Shown: positions 41,551 to 50,119, counted from the first letter of the stretch. The stretch is 64,000 nt of DNA from Pseudoduganella namucuonensis (GCF_900116645.1 NZ_FPBO01000024.1:1-64000), one strand, 5' to 3'. Notes: generated from the letters alone by a model not told the origin. Made by a program: numbers and translations.

Positions 41551-42318
41551 TTAAATGAAGGTCGATGCCAGCCCTCCGTCGACCGGGATGTTGACGCCGC
41601 TGATCCAGCGCGCCGCGTCCGAACACAGGAAGACGGCCACCGGCGCCACCTCGTCCGGATAGGCCGGGCGCTTCATGCGGGCCGAGTCGCGCTGCACGCG
41701 CTCCTCGCCCAGCATGGAGACGAAGTCGCCGAGGATGGCGGTGAACACGGGGCCGGGCGCGACGCAGTTCATGCGCACCGACTTTTCCAGGAACCAGGCC
41801 TGCGACTGCACGTAGGACCACACCAGCAGCGCCTCCTTGAAGTACTGGTAGCAGGTCTCGTGCGGCACCGGATGGTCGCGCAGCCAGGCGGCGCCGGCCT
41901 CGAAGCCTTGCGCCGCCGCCAGCTCCTTGTGCAGCGCCACGCGCTGCGGCCATTCGGCGCCCAGGATGGAGGCGATGTTGACGATGGAGCCGCCGGCCGG
42001 CATGCGTTCCAGCACGCGCTCGGTGAGGTGGCGCAGGCCGAGGTAATTGACGCGCGCCACCAGGTCGCCGTCGGCGGTGCCGGGCACGCCGGCCACGTTG
42101 CACAACGCGTCCACGCGGGCCGGCAGTTGCGCCACGGCGGCGTCGATGGAGGCGGTTTGTCCCAGGTCGGCCTGGATGAAGCCGTCCAGCGTCAGGCTGG
42201 GGGCGTTGCGGTCGATGCCGATCACGGTGGCGCCGCGCATGCGCGCCAGCCTGGCCGTCTCGGCGCCGATGCCGGCGCTGGCGCCGGTGATGACGATGGT
42301 TTTGTTCAGCAAGTCCAT
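41551..42318 (-). CDS. calA: Coniferyl-alcohol dehydrogenase (SDR)
   Basis: A 255-residue short-chain dehydrogenase that closely resembles CalA of Pseudomonas, which oxidises coniferyl alcohol to coniferyl aldehyde with NAD+. Seen are the cofactor motif ITGASAGIGAETARL, the segment VDALCNVAGVPGTAD, a catalytic YQYFK (Tyr-x-x-x-Lys), and RMNCVAPGPVFTAILGDFVSMLGEER followed by RPAYPDEVAPVAVFLC, all shared with CalA as I remember it. GGAGACACC precedes the ATG. Its product would be taken up by the aldehyde dehydrogenase encoded immediately upstream in the operon. The match is from memory of the CalA sequence; related SDRs act on other aromatic alcohols. Confidence 0.8.
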   Translation of the reverse strand: MDLLNKTIVITGASAGIGAETARLARMRGATVIGIDRNAPSLTLDGFIQADLGQTASIDAAVAQLPARVDALCNVAGVPGTADGDLVARVNYLGLRHLTERVLERMPAGGSIVNIASILGAEWPQRVALHKELAAAQGFEAGAAWLRDHPVPHETCYQYFKEALLVWSYVQSQAWFLEKSVRMNCVAPGPVFTAILGDFVSMLGEERVQRDSARMKRPAYPDEVAPVAVFLCSDAARWISGVNIPVDGGLASTFI

Positions 42319-42337
42319 GGTGTCTCCGTTGTGGTAT

Positions 42338-43813
42338 TTAAAATGGGTACTGCGGGGCTTCGCTCTTGATGGTCAGCCACTGCCACTGCGAGAACTCGTC
42401 CCAGTCGGCCGGGCCGCCGTGGCGGCCGCCGTTGCCGGAGCTGCCGCTGCCGCCGAAGGGCGCGTGCGCCTCGGCCAGCACGGTCTGGTCGTTGACGTGG
42501 GCGTGGCCGCAGGGCACGCGGTTGACGATGCGCAGCGCGCGCGTCACCGAGGGCGAGATCACGCCCAGCGCCAGGCAGCCCTCGGTGGCCGAGGCCAGCG
42601 CGATGGCCTCCTCGTCGGTGTCGAACACGGTGATGGAGGCGACGGGCCCGAACAGCTCCTCCTCGAAGCAGCGCATGCCGGGCCGCACGTCCGTCAGCAC
42701 CGTGGGCCGGTAGAACTGGCCCTCGTGGCTGCCGCCGGCCAGCAGGGTGGCGCCGGCGGCCACCGAGTCGGTGACGATGGCGTGCAGGCGCTGCACCTGG
42801 CGCACGTTGATCAGGGGGCCCAGTGCGACGGTGCCGCTCATCGGGTCGCCCACCGGCAGCCGGCCGGCCTTTTCCAGCAGGCGGCTGGTGACCGCCTCGG
42901 CGATGCCGCGCTGGAGCAGGATGCGGCCGGCGGCCATGCAGATCTGGCCCTGGTGCAGATAGGCGCCCCAGGCCACGTTGGCGGCGGCGATGTCCGGATC
43001 GGCGTCGTCCAGGACCACCAGCGAGTTCTTGCCGCCCAGTTCCAGCGACACCTTTTTCAGCGTGCGGCCGGCCACTTCGGCAACGCGGCGGCCGATGGCG
43101 GTGGAGCCGGTGAAGGACACCATGGCGATGTCCGGATTGGCGCACAGCGCCTCGCCGGCCTCGGCGCCGCCCGGCAGCACCTGCAGCACGCCCTTGGGCA
43201 GGCCGGCCTCCTCGAACAGGCGGGCGATGATGACGCCGCCGCTGATGGGGGTTTGCAGGTCCGGCTTGTGGACCACGGCGTTGCCCACCGCGAGCGCCGG
43301 CGCGATCGAGCGGATCGACAGGATCAGCGGGAAGTTGAACGGCGAGATCACGCCCACCACGCCGTGCGGCACGCGGCGGGCGATGCTGAACTGGTCCTCC
43401 TGCGACGCCAGCAGCTGGCCCTTGGGCTGGGTCAGCATGGCGGCCGCCTCGTGCAGGTGGGCCAGGGCCTCGCGCAGCTCCACCTGGGCCTTGGGCATGA
43501 TGCCGCCGGTCTCGCGGGCGATCCAGGTGGCCAGCGCCTCCTGGTGCTGTTCCAGCAGGGCGGCGGCCTTGCGGAAGACCTGGGCGCGCTGCTTGTAGTC
43601 GGTGGCGGCCCAGGCGCGCTGGGCGGCGCGGGCGGCGCCGGCGGCGCGCGCCACGTCGGCGGCGTTGGCCGCGCCGCAGCGGCCCAGCAGCTCGCCGGTG
43701 GCCGGTTCGACGATGGCGTGGCTGCCGCCGTCGGCGGCGATCCAGTCGCCGTTGAAGATGCGTTCTTGCCAGATGGCGTCGTGCAGGAAGGGTGGGGTGT
43801 CGCTTGCGCCCAT
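42338..43813 (-). CDS. Aromatic aldehyde dehydrogenase (benzaldehyde/vanillin type)
   Basis: A 491-residue aldehyde dehydrogenase, first gene of the operon. Motifs: VVGVISPFNFPLILSIRSIAPALAVGNAVVHKPD, VSFTGSTAIGRRV, LELGGKNSLVVLDDADPD (Glu base), HQGQICMAAGRILL (catalytic Cys) and EEELFGPVASITVF. It ends with APFGGSGSSGNGGRHGG and a QYPF tail. It resembles the enzyme at 14955-16430, with identical length. Context with CalA suggests coniferyl aldehyde or vanillin as substrate; sequence alone gives only the aromatic aldehyde group. The ATG has GGAGACCGAC upstream and lies about 40 bases after the predicted sigma-54 start. Confidence 0.85.
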   Translation of the reverse strand: MGASDTPPFLHDAIWQERIFNGDWIAADGGSHAIVEPATGELLGRCGAANAADVARAAGAARAAQRAWAATDYKQRAQVFRKAAALLEQHQEALATWIARETGGIMPKAQVELREALAHLHEAAAMLTQPKGQLLASQEDQFSIARRVPHGVVGVISPFNFPLILSIRSIAPALAVGNAVVHKPDLQTPISGGVIIARLFEEAGLPKGVLQVLPGGAEAGEALCANPDIAMVSFTGSTAIGRRVAEVAGRTLKKVSLELGGKNSLVVLDDADPDIAAANVAWGAYLHQGQICMAAGRILLQRGIAEAVTSRLLEKAGRLPVGDPMSGTVALGPLINVRQVQRLHAIVTDSVAAGATLLAGGSHEGQFYRPTVLTDVRPGMRCFEEELFGPVASITVFDTDEEAIALASATEGCLALGVISPSVTRALRIVNRVPCGHAHVNDQTVLAEAHAPFGGSGSSGNGGRHGGPADWDEFSQWQWLTIKSEAPQYPF

Positions 43814-43861
43814 GTCGGTCTCCGTTGGCGTTGATGTTTTTGTTGCGTGCCAGCTACTCAT

Positions 43862-43877
43862 ATCAAGTTCCATGCCA
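43862..43877 (-). promoter_or_regulatory. Candidate sigma-54 promoter of the calA operon
   Basis: On the minus strand TGGCATGGAACTTGAT fits TGGCACG-N4-TTGCW apart from the C to T at -24 and C to A at -12. The spacing is correct. It lies about 50 bases before the aldehyde dehydrogenase ATG, with a XylR-type activator gene divergent from it. The -12 mismatch lowers certainty. Confidence 0.5.
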
Positions 43878-44000
43878 GAGCCGGCGCTGGCGCCCCATGC
43901 TGCTATGCGATACCCTGCTAAATGCTTATATTTAATAACTAATTTGGACGGAAACGGCCGCGATGCTGCGGCGCGGCAACGATGGCGGTGGCGGAATAAT

Positions 44001-44016
44001 TTGATCAAATGGTGAA
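44001..44016. promoter_or_regulatory. XylR/DmpR-type upstream activator site
   Basis: TTGATCAAATGGTGAA matches 13 of 16 bases of the DmpR/XylR-type site TTGATCAATTGATCAA. It lies about 125 bases upstream of the candidate -24/-12 promoter, a normal distance for a sigma-54 activator site. The matching activator is encoded from 44073. Confidence 0.5.
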
Positions 44017-44072
44017 GCCGCGCCGTTGCCACTGTATGATTTGATGAGGCAGTCCATAAACCAGGAAGACGC

Positions 44073-45959
44073 ATGAAGAAAAAGCAGCACGTTTCGCTGG
44101 CCGAGATGGCCCGTTCCACCGGCAAGATGCTGGCGCGCGGCGACAGCGACCACCTGAACGAGGGCGCGGCGCCCACGCTGGAGGACCTGGCCCAGAGCCT
44201 GCATTTCTCGCCGGGCGACGGCCGCATCTGGCTCAACGGCCACCGCATGCAGCTGATGCACACGGCGTCGCTGGGCGACCTGCGGCGGGAGATGGTGTCC
44301 AACCTCGGACTGGAGAAGGCGCGCGGCCTGTTGACGCGGGTGGGCTACTCGGCCGGCATGCGCGACGCCCAGCTGCTGCGCGAGCGCTGGCCGGACGCCG
44401 ACCACCTGACGCTGTTCGCCGCCGGGCCGCGCATGCACGCGTTGGAGGGCGCGGTGAAGGTGGAGCCGGTGCACTTCGAGTTCGACGTCGACCGCGGCAC
44501 CTACCACGGCGAATTCCTGTGGCATCACTCCAGCGAGGACGAGATGCACATCGCCCATTTCGGCATCGGCACCGAGCCGGCCTGCTGGACGCAGACCGGC
44601 TACGCCATCGGCTACACCAGCGCGCTGGTGGGGCGGCTGATCGTGTACCGCGAGGTGGAGTGCATGTCCATGGGCCACCGCCAGTGCCGGCTGATCGGCA
44701 AGCCGGCCGACGAATGGGACGACGTCGAGGACGACCTGAGCTACCTGAACGCGGAGGCCTTCGTCGGCGCCGGCGCCTTCGGCGCGCGCAGGCCCGCCAG
44801 TTCGCGGGACACGGCGGTGGTGTTCCCGGCCGCCGCCGGGGCGGGTCGGGACAAGGAAATGGTGGGCGTGTCGTCCGCCTTCAACGCCGCCTGCCACATG
44901 CTGCGGCGGGTGGCGCCGACCGAGGCCACGGTGCTGTTCACCGGCGAATCCGGCGTGGGCAAGGAGGTGTTCGCGTCCATGCTGCATCGGATCAGCGCGC
45001 GCGCCCAGCAGTCCTTCATCGCCGTCAACTGCGCCGCCATTCCGGAGACGCTGATCGAGTCCGAGCTGTTCGGCGTGGAGCGCGGCGCCTACACCGGGGC
45101 CACGGATTCGCGGCCCGGCCGCTTCGAACGCGCCTCCGGCGGCACGCTGTTCCTGGACGAGATAGGCACGCTCAGCCTGGTCGCGCAGGGCAAGCTGCTG
45201 CGCGCGCTGCAGGAGGGCGAGATCGAGCGCGTGGGCGGCACGCGCAGCCTGCGCGTCAACGTGCGGGTGGTGGCGGCCACCAACGTCAACCTGCGCGAGG
45301 AGGTGCGCCAGGGGCGCTTCCGCGAGGACCTGTTCTTCCGCCTGAACGTGTTCCCCATCCACCTGCCGCCGCTGCGCGACCGGCGCGACGACATCCCTTT
45401 GCTGATGAGTTATTTCCTGCGCCACTACAGCGACAAGCACAAGCGCCGCGTGACGGGCTTCACGGCGCGGGCGGCGGACGCGATGCTGCGCTATCCCTTC
45501 CCCGGCAATATCCGCGAGCTGCAAAACCTGGTCGAGCGGGGCACCATCTACGCCGACGAGGACGGCCCCATCGACCTGCCGCACCTGTTCACCAGCGGCG
45601 AGCAGACCGACCCCTCGTACTTCTCGCTGTCGGTGACGGGGCGCTTGCAGCAGGCGGCGGAGCCGGGTCCGGTCGCGGCGGGCGCCGCCGCCGCGGGCGG
45701 GGAGGAAGGCGGCCAGCGCTTGCTGGCCATGCTGCCCGGCATGCTGAACAATCGGGGTGGCGCCTGGTCGCTGGACCAGCTGGAGCACACGCTGATCGAG
45801 GCGGCCTGCGCCCAGGCCGGCGGCAACCTGTCGGCGGCGGCGCGCGCGCTGGGGCTGACCCGGCCGCAGCTGGCCTACCGGCTGAAGAAGCGCCAGGAGC
45901 AGGCGGCCGGGCCGGTTAGTCGAGGTGCTGAACGTCCAGGTACACCAGCGTCTGATTGA
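44073..45959 (+). CDS. Sigma-54-dependent activator, XylR/DmpR type
   Basis: A 628-residue activator with the XylR_N plus V4R sensor architecture used by XylR, DmpR and PoxR for direct sensing of aromatics. XylR_N spans about 35-135 (GRIWLNGHRMQLMHTASLGDLRREMV, RVGYSAGMRDA). V4R spans about 140-210 (ACWTQTGYAIGYTSALVGR, ECMSMGHRQCRLIGK). The AAA+ domain has Walker A GESGVGKE (about 291-298), the contact loop GAYTGA (Tyr for Phe, also seen in natural activators), and Walker B GTLFLDEIG. The C-terminal HTH is GNLSAAARALGLTRPQLAYRL. It is divergent from the calA operon, which has a candidate -24/-12 promoter and a UAS. It overlaps the convergent gene at 45916 by 44 bases. Confidence 0.92.
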   Translation: MKKKQHVSLAEMARSTGKMLARGDSDHLNEGAAPTLEDLAQSLHFSPGDGRIWLNGHRMQLMHTASLGDLRREMVSNLGLEKARGLLTRVGYSAGMRDAQLLRERWPDADHLTLFAAGPRMHALEGAVKVEPVHFEFDVDRGTYHGEFLWHHSSEDEMHIAHFGIGTEPACWTQTGYAIGYTSALVGRLIVYREVECMSMGHRQCRLIGKPADEWDDVEDDLSYLNAEAFVGAGAFGARRPASSRDTAVVFPAAAGAGRDKEMVGVSSAFNAACHMLRRVAPTEATVLFTGESGVGKEVFASMLHRISARAQQSFIAVNCAAIPETLIESELFGVERGAYTGATDSRPGRFERASGGTLFLDEIGTLSLVAQGKLLRALQEGEIERVGGTRSLRVNVRVVAATNVNLREEVRQGRFREDLFFRLNVFPIHLPPLRDRRDDIPLLMSYFLRHYSDKHKRRVTGFTARAADAMLRYPFPGNIRELQNLVERGTIYADEDGPIDLPHLFTSGEQTDPSYFSLSVTGRLQQAAEPGPVAAGAAAAGGEEGGQRLLAMLPGMLNNRGGAWSLDQLEHTLIEAACAQAGGNLSAAARALGLTRPQLAYRLKKRQEQAAGPVSRGAERPGTPASD

Positions 45960-46914
45960 GCAACTGGTAGCCGATCTCGCCGAACGTTGCCGGCCCGCGC
46001 AGGTCGCCCGTCTTTCGCCCGCGCAGTTCGCCGTACAGGTAGTTCAGGATGCAATTGCAGGCGAACTGCGCCTTGCCATGGCCGCTGGTCGCCAGCGCGT
46101 CGAACTCCCGCACGTAGTCGCCCACCGGCGCCGCCTGGCGGTATTCGATGCCGGCGAACACGGGCGCGTAGAAGCGCACGGTCTTGGCGTCCCGGTCGAT
46201 CTCCCGGTAGGAGGTGTTGATGTGGGCGCCATGGTAGTCCGCCACCAGCGGATGCCGGGTGTTGATCCGGCGCTCGGCCAGGTAGTCGGCGAACAGCGCG
46301 GGCTGGCCGTTGACGTGGCAGGCGGTGGCGCTGAAACCGTCCTCGGGGAAGGTGATGACGTCGGCGGCGGGGTCGGGCCGGAACAGGTTGAGGATGTGGA
46401 TGGTGGCGCTCAGGGACGGCGGCAGCGGCACGTGCAGCGCGACGGCCACCTCCGCCAGCAGTTCGCCGGTCCGGCCATCGCACGCCTTGGGCGCGATCTC
46501 GCCGAGCTCCGACAGGTGCGTGCCGGCGACCCAGCCGATGACGGGCTTGAGGAACATCTGTTCGTAGTCGCGCGCATGGTTGGCGAATTCGGCGTGGATG
46601 GCGCTCATCGCCGGCAGGATCAGGATGGTGTAGCCGTTCTCCGGCGCGTCGATGGCGATGCGATGGATGGTGTCCGTGGTGTAGCGGCGGATGTCGACGG
46701 TGGCGGCGTTGGCCGTGGTCAGTTCGGTGACGAAGACGCGGTCGCGCGACTCCGTGCCGCCGTCCCCGGCGATGAAATAGGGGATGGTGCCGGCGATCCA
46801 GTGTCCCGCCGGCAGTTGCGCCAGCAGGGCTTCGTCGCCGGCCAGCGACAGCACTTTGCCGGCCCGTATCAGGGCGGCCGTTTGGTCGAGGTCGAGCAGT
46901 GTGTGGTTGTTCAT
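45916..46914 (-). CDS. Uncharacterised protein (possibly DUF6976 family)
   Basis: A 332-residue cytoplasmic protein without signal or membrane segments. Striking parts are AGTIPYFIAGDGG, FLKPVIGWVAGTHLSELGEIAPK and a C-terminal GHGKAQFACNCILNYLYGELRG with a Cys-Asn-Cys pair. I believe it belongs to a family catalogued as DUF6976, but I am not certain. The tail vaguely recalls FIST C-terminal domains. It follows a 73-residue gene by 10 bases, and the pair is divergent from an AcoR-like activator. Two FNR/ANR-type boxes lie in the shared promoter region. Expression under low oxygen is therefore likely; its activity is unknown. The start at 46914 has GGGAAGCGCC upstream. Confidence 0.7.
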   Translation of the reverse strand: MNNHTLLDLDQTAALIRAGKVLSLAGDEALLAQLPAGHWIAGTIPYFIAGDGGTESRDRVFVTELTTANAATVDIRRYTTDTIHRIAIDAPENGYTILILPAMSAIHAEFANHARDYEQMFLKPVIGWVAGTHLSELGEIAPKACDGRTGELLAEVAVALHVPLPPSLSATIHILNLFRPDPAADVITFPEDGFSATACHVNGQPALFADYLAERRINTRHPLVADYHGAHINTSYREIDRDAKTVRFYAPVFAGIEYRQAAPVGDYVREFDALATSGHGKAQFACNCILNYLYGELRGRKTGDLRGPATFGEIGYQLLNQTLVYLDVQHLD

Positions 46915-46924
46915 GGCGCTTCCC

Positions 46925-47146
46925 TTATTTCGAAATGATGGCGATTTCCCGGGCGAGCAGACGCTCGTACTTGACAAAGAAGCCGTGGATTTCCTCGGCG
47001 GTCTTTTCCAGCTCGCCCGGCGGCTGGGGCTTGGAGAAGCGCGAGATGGAGCGGGTCAGGAACATTTGCAGGCCGAAATTGTCGGTCGCCAGGGCGAGCT
47101 TCCCGGTCGCCAGTTCCTTCCATTTCCTGTGGTTTTTGTCGAGCAT
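46925..47146 (-). CDS. Small protein of unknown function
   Basis: A 73-residue, helical, basic protein (MLDKNHRKWKELATGKLAL, FLTRSISRFSK, ELEKTAEEIHGFFVKYERLL). No family recognised. It is the first gene of a two-gene unit with the 332-residue protein and may be its partner. The ATG at 47146 is preceded by AAAGAGACCAGC. Longer in-frame versions would run into the FNR-box region and are unlikely. Confidence 0.6.
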   Translation of the reverse strand: MLDKNHRKWKELATGKLALATDNFGLQMFLTRSISRFSKPQPPGELEKTAEEIHGFFVKYERLLAREIAIISK

Positions 47147-47268
47147 GGCTGGTCTCTTTGTCGTGGTTGTGGGGGGGCGGGGCCGAAGGCCGGGCCCGCC
47201 GTGACGGCCGCCGCGTTCGCGCTTGCGGGCCATCGACGGTGATTCTGGGCAACATGATCGGGAATTTG

Positions 47269-47284
47269 TTTGATCTTGATCAAA
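47269..47284. promoter_or_regulatory. FNR/ANR box 1 (perfect)
   Basis: TTTGATCTTGATCAAA contains TTGAT-N4-ATCAA exactly, the FNR/ANR consensus. If centred at -41.5 for the leftward genes, the start would be at about 47235. A -10-like CAGAAT lies at the fitting place (47247-47242, minus strand). Confidence 0.7.
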
Positions 47285-47326
47285 TTCGGCGGCTTCCGGC
47301 GATGCCGCTGGCCGAATGCGGGACGA

Positions 47327-47342
47327 TTTGATCTGCGTCAAA
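47327..47342. promoter_or_regulatory. FNR/ANR box 2
   Basis: TTTGATCTGCGTCAAA contains TTGAT-N4-GTCAA, one base from consensus and common among ANR/DNR sites. Centred at -41.5, it predicts a rightward start near 47376. TATGCT at 47364-47369 sits exactly at -10, ahead of the AcoR-like gene. Confidence 0.7.
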
Positions 47343-47409
47343 TTTTTTCTTGTCGTACGGAACTATGCTGCCGGTTGTCATCGAAGACGGAACAAGGGGG
47401 ACGGGGCAT

Positions 47410-49296
47410 ATGGATACCGGCGATACAAGGCGGGACATCATCGCGCAGGCGCACCGGCGCTGCGCCGACATGGGCTTGCACCACGACGGGCCGCCGGCGC
47501 GGGCGGCGTTGCCCGAGGCCGGGCTGGCCAGGCTGATGGAGCGCAACGGCGCCTGGTGCAGGTTGGCGGCGCCGCTGATGGAGGCGCTGTACGCCCAGAT
47601 CGCGGAGAGCCGCCACATGGTGGTGTTGACCGACGCGGACGGCGTGGTCCTGCATGCGCTGGGCGATCCGGCGTGGCTGGGGTCGGCGGCGCCGGAGGCG
47701 ATGCGGCCGGGCACCGCCTGGTCCGAGGCCAGCATGGGCGCCAATGCGATCGGCACGGCGCTCGCGAGCAAGGCGCCGGTGCAGGTCCATGGCGAGGAGC
47801 ATTTCCTGCGCGCCCACCGTTCCCTCAGCAGCGCGGCGGCGCCGATCTTCGACGCCGAGGGGCAGGTCATCGGCGCCCTCGACGTGGCCGGCGCGCAGTG
47901 CGCCGGTGGCCATCCGCACACCATGGCCCTGGTGCGGATGACGGCGCAGGAGATAGAGAACCGCCTGTTCGCCCAGGCCTGCGGCAACGCCGCCATGGTG
48001 CAGTTTCACGCCTGCGCCGAACTGGTGGGCACGGCCGCGGGCGGCTGCGCGGCGTTCTCGCCGGGCGGACGCGTGCTGTACGTCAACCGCGGCGGCGTGA
48101 GCCAGTGCGGCATGCCGCTGCCGCGGCTGCGCGCGCATACGCTGGTTTCCCTGCTGGGCCTGGATCCGGCGGCGCTGGCTCCGGGCGCCGCGGACGGCCC
48201 GCTGGCACTGGTCCTGCCCGATGGCCGGCGCCTGCATGGCCGCGTCGTGCGCCGGAGCGGGGCCTGGCCGGGCGGGGAGGGCGGCCAGGCGGGCGGCGGG
48301 ACCGGGGGCGCGGGCAGGTCCGCACCCGCGGGCGCTCGCCCCGCCGGCGGCCTGCGCGCGCTGGACACCGGCGACCGCCAGCTGGCGCAGGCGATCGCCG
48401 CCGTCGGCAAGGTGCTGGGGCGCGGCATTCCCATCATGATCCTGGGCGAGACCGGCACCGGCAAGGAGTGGCTGGCGCAGGCCATCCATCACGACGGGCA
48501 GCGGGCGGCGGGGCCGCTGGTGGTGGTCAATTGCGCCGCGATACCGGAGTCGCTGATCGAGTCCGAACTGTTCGGCTACGAGGACGGCGCGTTCACCGGC
48601 GCGCGCAAGAAGGGCGCGGTGGGCAGGATCGCGCAAGCCCATGGCGGCACGCTGTTTCTGGACGAGATCGGCGACATGCCGCCCGGCCTGCAGGCCAGGC
48701 TGCTGCGGGTGCTGCAGGAGCGCAGCGTCACACCGCTGGGCGGCGGCCGCGCCGTCCCGGTCGACATCGACCTGGTCTGCGCCACCCACCGCAGCCTGCG
48801 CGGCTTGATCGCCGAGGGCGGCTTCCGCGAGGATTTGTACTACCGCCTGAACGGCCTGGTGGTCAAGCTGCCGCCGCTGCGCGAGCGCGGCGACCTGCGG
48901 GCCGTGGTGGCGCGCGTGCTGGCGGGACTGCCCGGGGGCGGCCGCTGCGCCGTGTCGGACGAGGTCATGCGGCTGTTCGAGAGTCACCGCTGGCCGGGCA
49001 ATCTGCGCCAGTTGCACAGCGTGCTGCGCACGGCGGTGGCGCTGTCCGGCGCGGACGAGGCGTGCGAGCCCGAGATATCCCTGTGCCACCTGCCGTCCGA
49101 CTTCCTGGAGGAGGACGCGCCGCGGGGCCCCGCTCCGGGGCCGCATTGCGCGGGCAGCCTGGAAACCGAGGCGCTGGAGGTGATACGGCGCGCGCTGGAA
49201 CGCTGCGGCGGCAACGTGTCCGCCGCCGCCAAGGCGCTGGGTATCTCGCGCAACACCATTTACCGCAAGATGGCCGGCGCGCCCGCGCTGCCCTGA
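47410..49296 (+). CDS. Sigma-54-dependent activator, AcoR-like
   Basis: A 628-residue GAF-AAA-Fis activator. The sensor part includes HMVVLTDADGVVLHALGDP, SMGANAIGTALASKAPVQVHGEEHFL and SSAAAPIFDAEGQVIGALDVAG, as in AcoR. The AAA+ domain has Walker A GETGTGKE, contact loop GAFTGA and Walker B GGTLFLDEIGDM. The HTH is GNVSAAAKALGISRNTIYRKM. I choose the ATG at 47410, preceded by a G-rich AAGGGGGACGGGG, over an in-frame ATG at 47350 that overlaps the predicted -10 to +1 region. It shares a promoter region with two unknown genes and has two FNR-type boxes upstream. It may activate those genes or the LuxR/SDR genes downstream; the inducer is not known. Confidence 0.88.
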   Translation: MDTGDTRRDIIAQAHRRCADMGLHHDGPPARAALPEAGLARLMERNGAWCRLAAPLMEALYAQIAESRHMVVLTDADGVVLHALGDPAWLGSAAPEAMRPGTAWSEASMGANAIGTALASKAPVQVHGEEHFLRAHRSLSSAAAPIFDAEGQVIGALDVAGAQCAGGHPHTMALVRMTAQEIENRLFAQACGNAAMVQFHACAELVGTAAGGCAAFSPGGRVLYVNRGGVSQCGMPLPRLRAHTLVSLLGLDPAALAPGAADGPLALVLPDGRRLHGRVVRRSGAWPGGEGGQAGGGTGGAGRSAPAGARPAGGLRALDTGDRQLAQAIAAVGKVLGRGIPIMILGETGTGKEWLAQAIHHDGQRAAGPLVVVNCAAIPESLIESELFGYEDGAFTGARKKGAVGRIAQAHGGTLFLDEIGDMPPGLQARLLRVLQERSVTPLGGGRAVPVDIDLVCATHRSLRGLIAEGGFREDLYYRLNGLVVKLPPLRERGDLRAVVARVLAGLPGGGRCAVSDEVMRLFESHRWPGNLRQLHSVLRTAVALSGADEACEPEISLCHLPSDFLEEDAPRGPAPGPHCAGSLETEALEVIRRALERCGGNVSAAAKALGISRNTIYRKMAGAPALP

Positions 49297-49364
49297 GGCC
49301 TGCTACAATCGGCCGCACGGCCTGTCCATCCGCTTGCCGTGCGAAGGCTTCGAAGGGAACGACC

Positions 49365-50087
49365 ATGACCAGCTCCATTCAAGGCGGCGCCAATGCGCAC
49401 CGCCGGTTCGCGCACCACGTCACCGGGCTGGCCAGATGCCTGGTGCCCGCTTCCGGCTGGATCTTCTACCGCGTGCGCGACGCCCGCATCGACGACCTGC
49501 TGCTGGTGGACGAGCGCGCGGACCGTTTCGACGCGTATTTCCAGGACTTCCAGCAGCTCGACCCCTTGTCGCCGCAAGCCTGCCTGCCGCGCGACGCGGT
49601 GGCCAGCCTGGGCCAGCGCCTGACCCCGGCGCTGGCCGCGCATGCCCGCTATTACAGCGATTTCATGCAGCCCTACCGCCTGTGCGACGCGGTGGAGCTG
49701 TACATCCCGGCGCCCTCGGGCGAATGTTTCGGCCTGTCCGTGTTGCGCGACGCGGGCATGCCGGCGTTCGGCGCGGCGGAGGTGGCGTCGCTGGCGGCCT
49801 TGCAGCGGCTGGCGGCGATGGCCGCGGACACGCTGGGACCGGGCGATGTTTCCAGGCCTCCCGCCACGCGCGCCAGCCTGCTGCGGCTCTATCCGGAGTT
49901 GACGGAGCGGGAGCTGGACGTGGCCCACGCGGTCAGCCGCGGCATGGGCAACAAGGAGATTTGCCGGGAGGAGGGGATGGCCTTGTCGACCGTGAAGACG
50001 CATCTGCAAAACATCTTCCGCAAGACCGGCCTGCGCAGCCGCACCGAATTGGCCGGCGGCGTGGAGGGGCGGCGGTCCGGCCCCTAG
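49365..50087 (+). CDS. LuxR-family transcriptional regulator
   Basis: A 240-residue regulator with a C-terminal LuxR/FixJ helix-turn-helix: LTERELDVAHAVSRGMGNKEICREEGMALSTVKTHLQNIFRKTGLRSRTEL (about residues 175-228). The N-terminal ~160 residues show no receiver or autoinducer-binding motif I recognise and may be a GAF-like sensor (GWIFYRVRDARIDDLLLVDERADRF). A TACAAT -10-like box lies at 49307. It is convergent with the SDR-MoaF-APC operon. It shares no close similarity with the second LuxR protein at 53503. Confidence 0.85.
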   Translation: MTSSIQGGANAHRRFAHHVTGLARCLVPASGWIFYRVRDARIDDLLLVDERADRFDAYFQDFQQLDPLSPQACLPRDAVASLGQRLTPALAAHARYYSDFMQPYRLCDAVELYIPAPSGECFGLSVLRDAGMPAFGAAEVASLAALQRLAAMAADTLGPGDVSRPPATRASLLRLYPELTERELDVAHAVSRGMGNKEICREEGMALSTVKTHLQNIFRKTGLRSRTELAGGVEGRRSGP

Positions 50088-50095
50088 CTCCGCTC

Positions 50096-50119
50096 AGGCG
50101 GGCGGCGGCGAGCCCGCCT
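50096..50119. terminator. Strong hairpin between convergent genes
   Basis: AGGCGGGC, an 8-base loop, GCCCGCCT: a perfect 8-bp GC stem between the ends of the LuxR gene and the convergent SDR gene. No T-tract follows, so its terminator role is likely but not certain. Confidence 0.4.

Noticed and set aside
42338..43813. Calling this enzyme CalB (coniferyl aldehyde dehydrogenase)
   Set aside because: As I remember it, CalB belongs to a different aldehyde dehydrogenase branch. This protein looks like the benzaldehyde/vanillin branch, so no symbol is given.
43836..43849. Second possible -24 element (TGGCACG on the minus strand) before the aldehyde dehydrogenase gene
   Set aside because: The -24 half is perfect, but the -12 half reads AAAAA instead of TTGC, so it is unlikely to work.
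43999..44010. ATTTGATCAAAT as an FNR box
   Set aside because: The half sites are too close (no 4-base spacer). It fits the XylR/DmpR-type site better.
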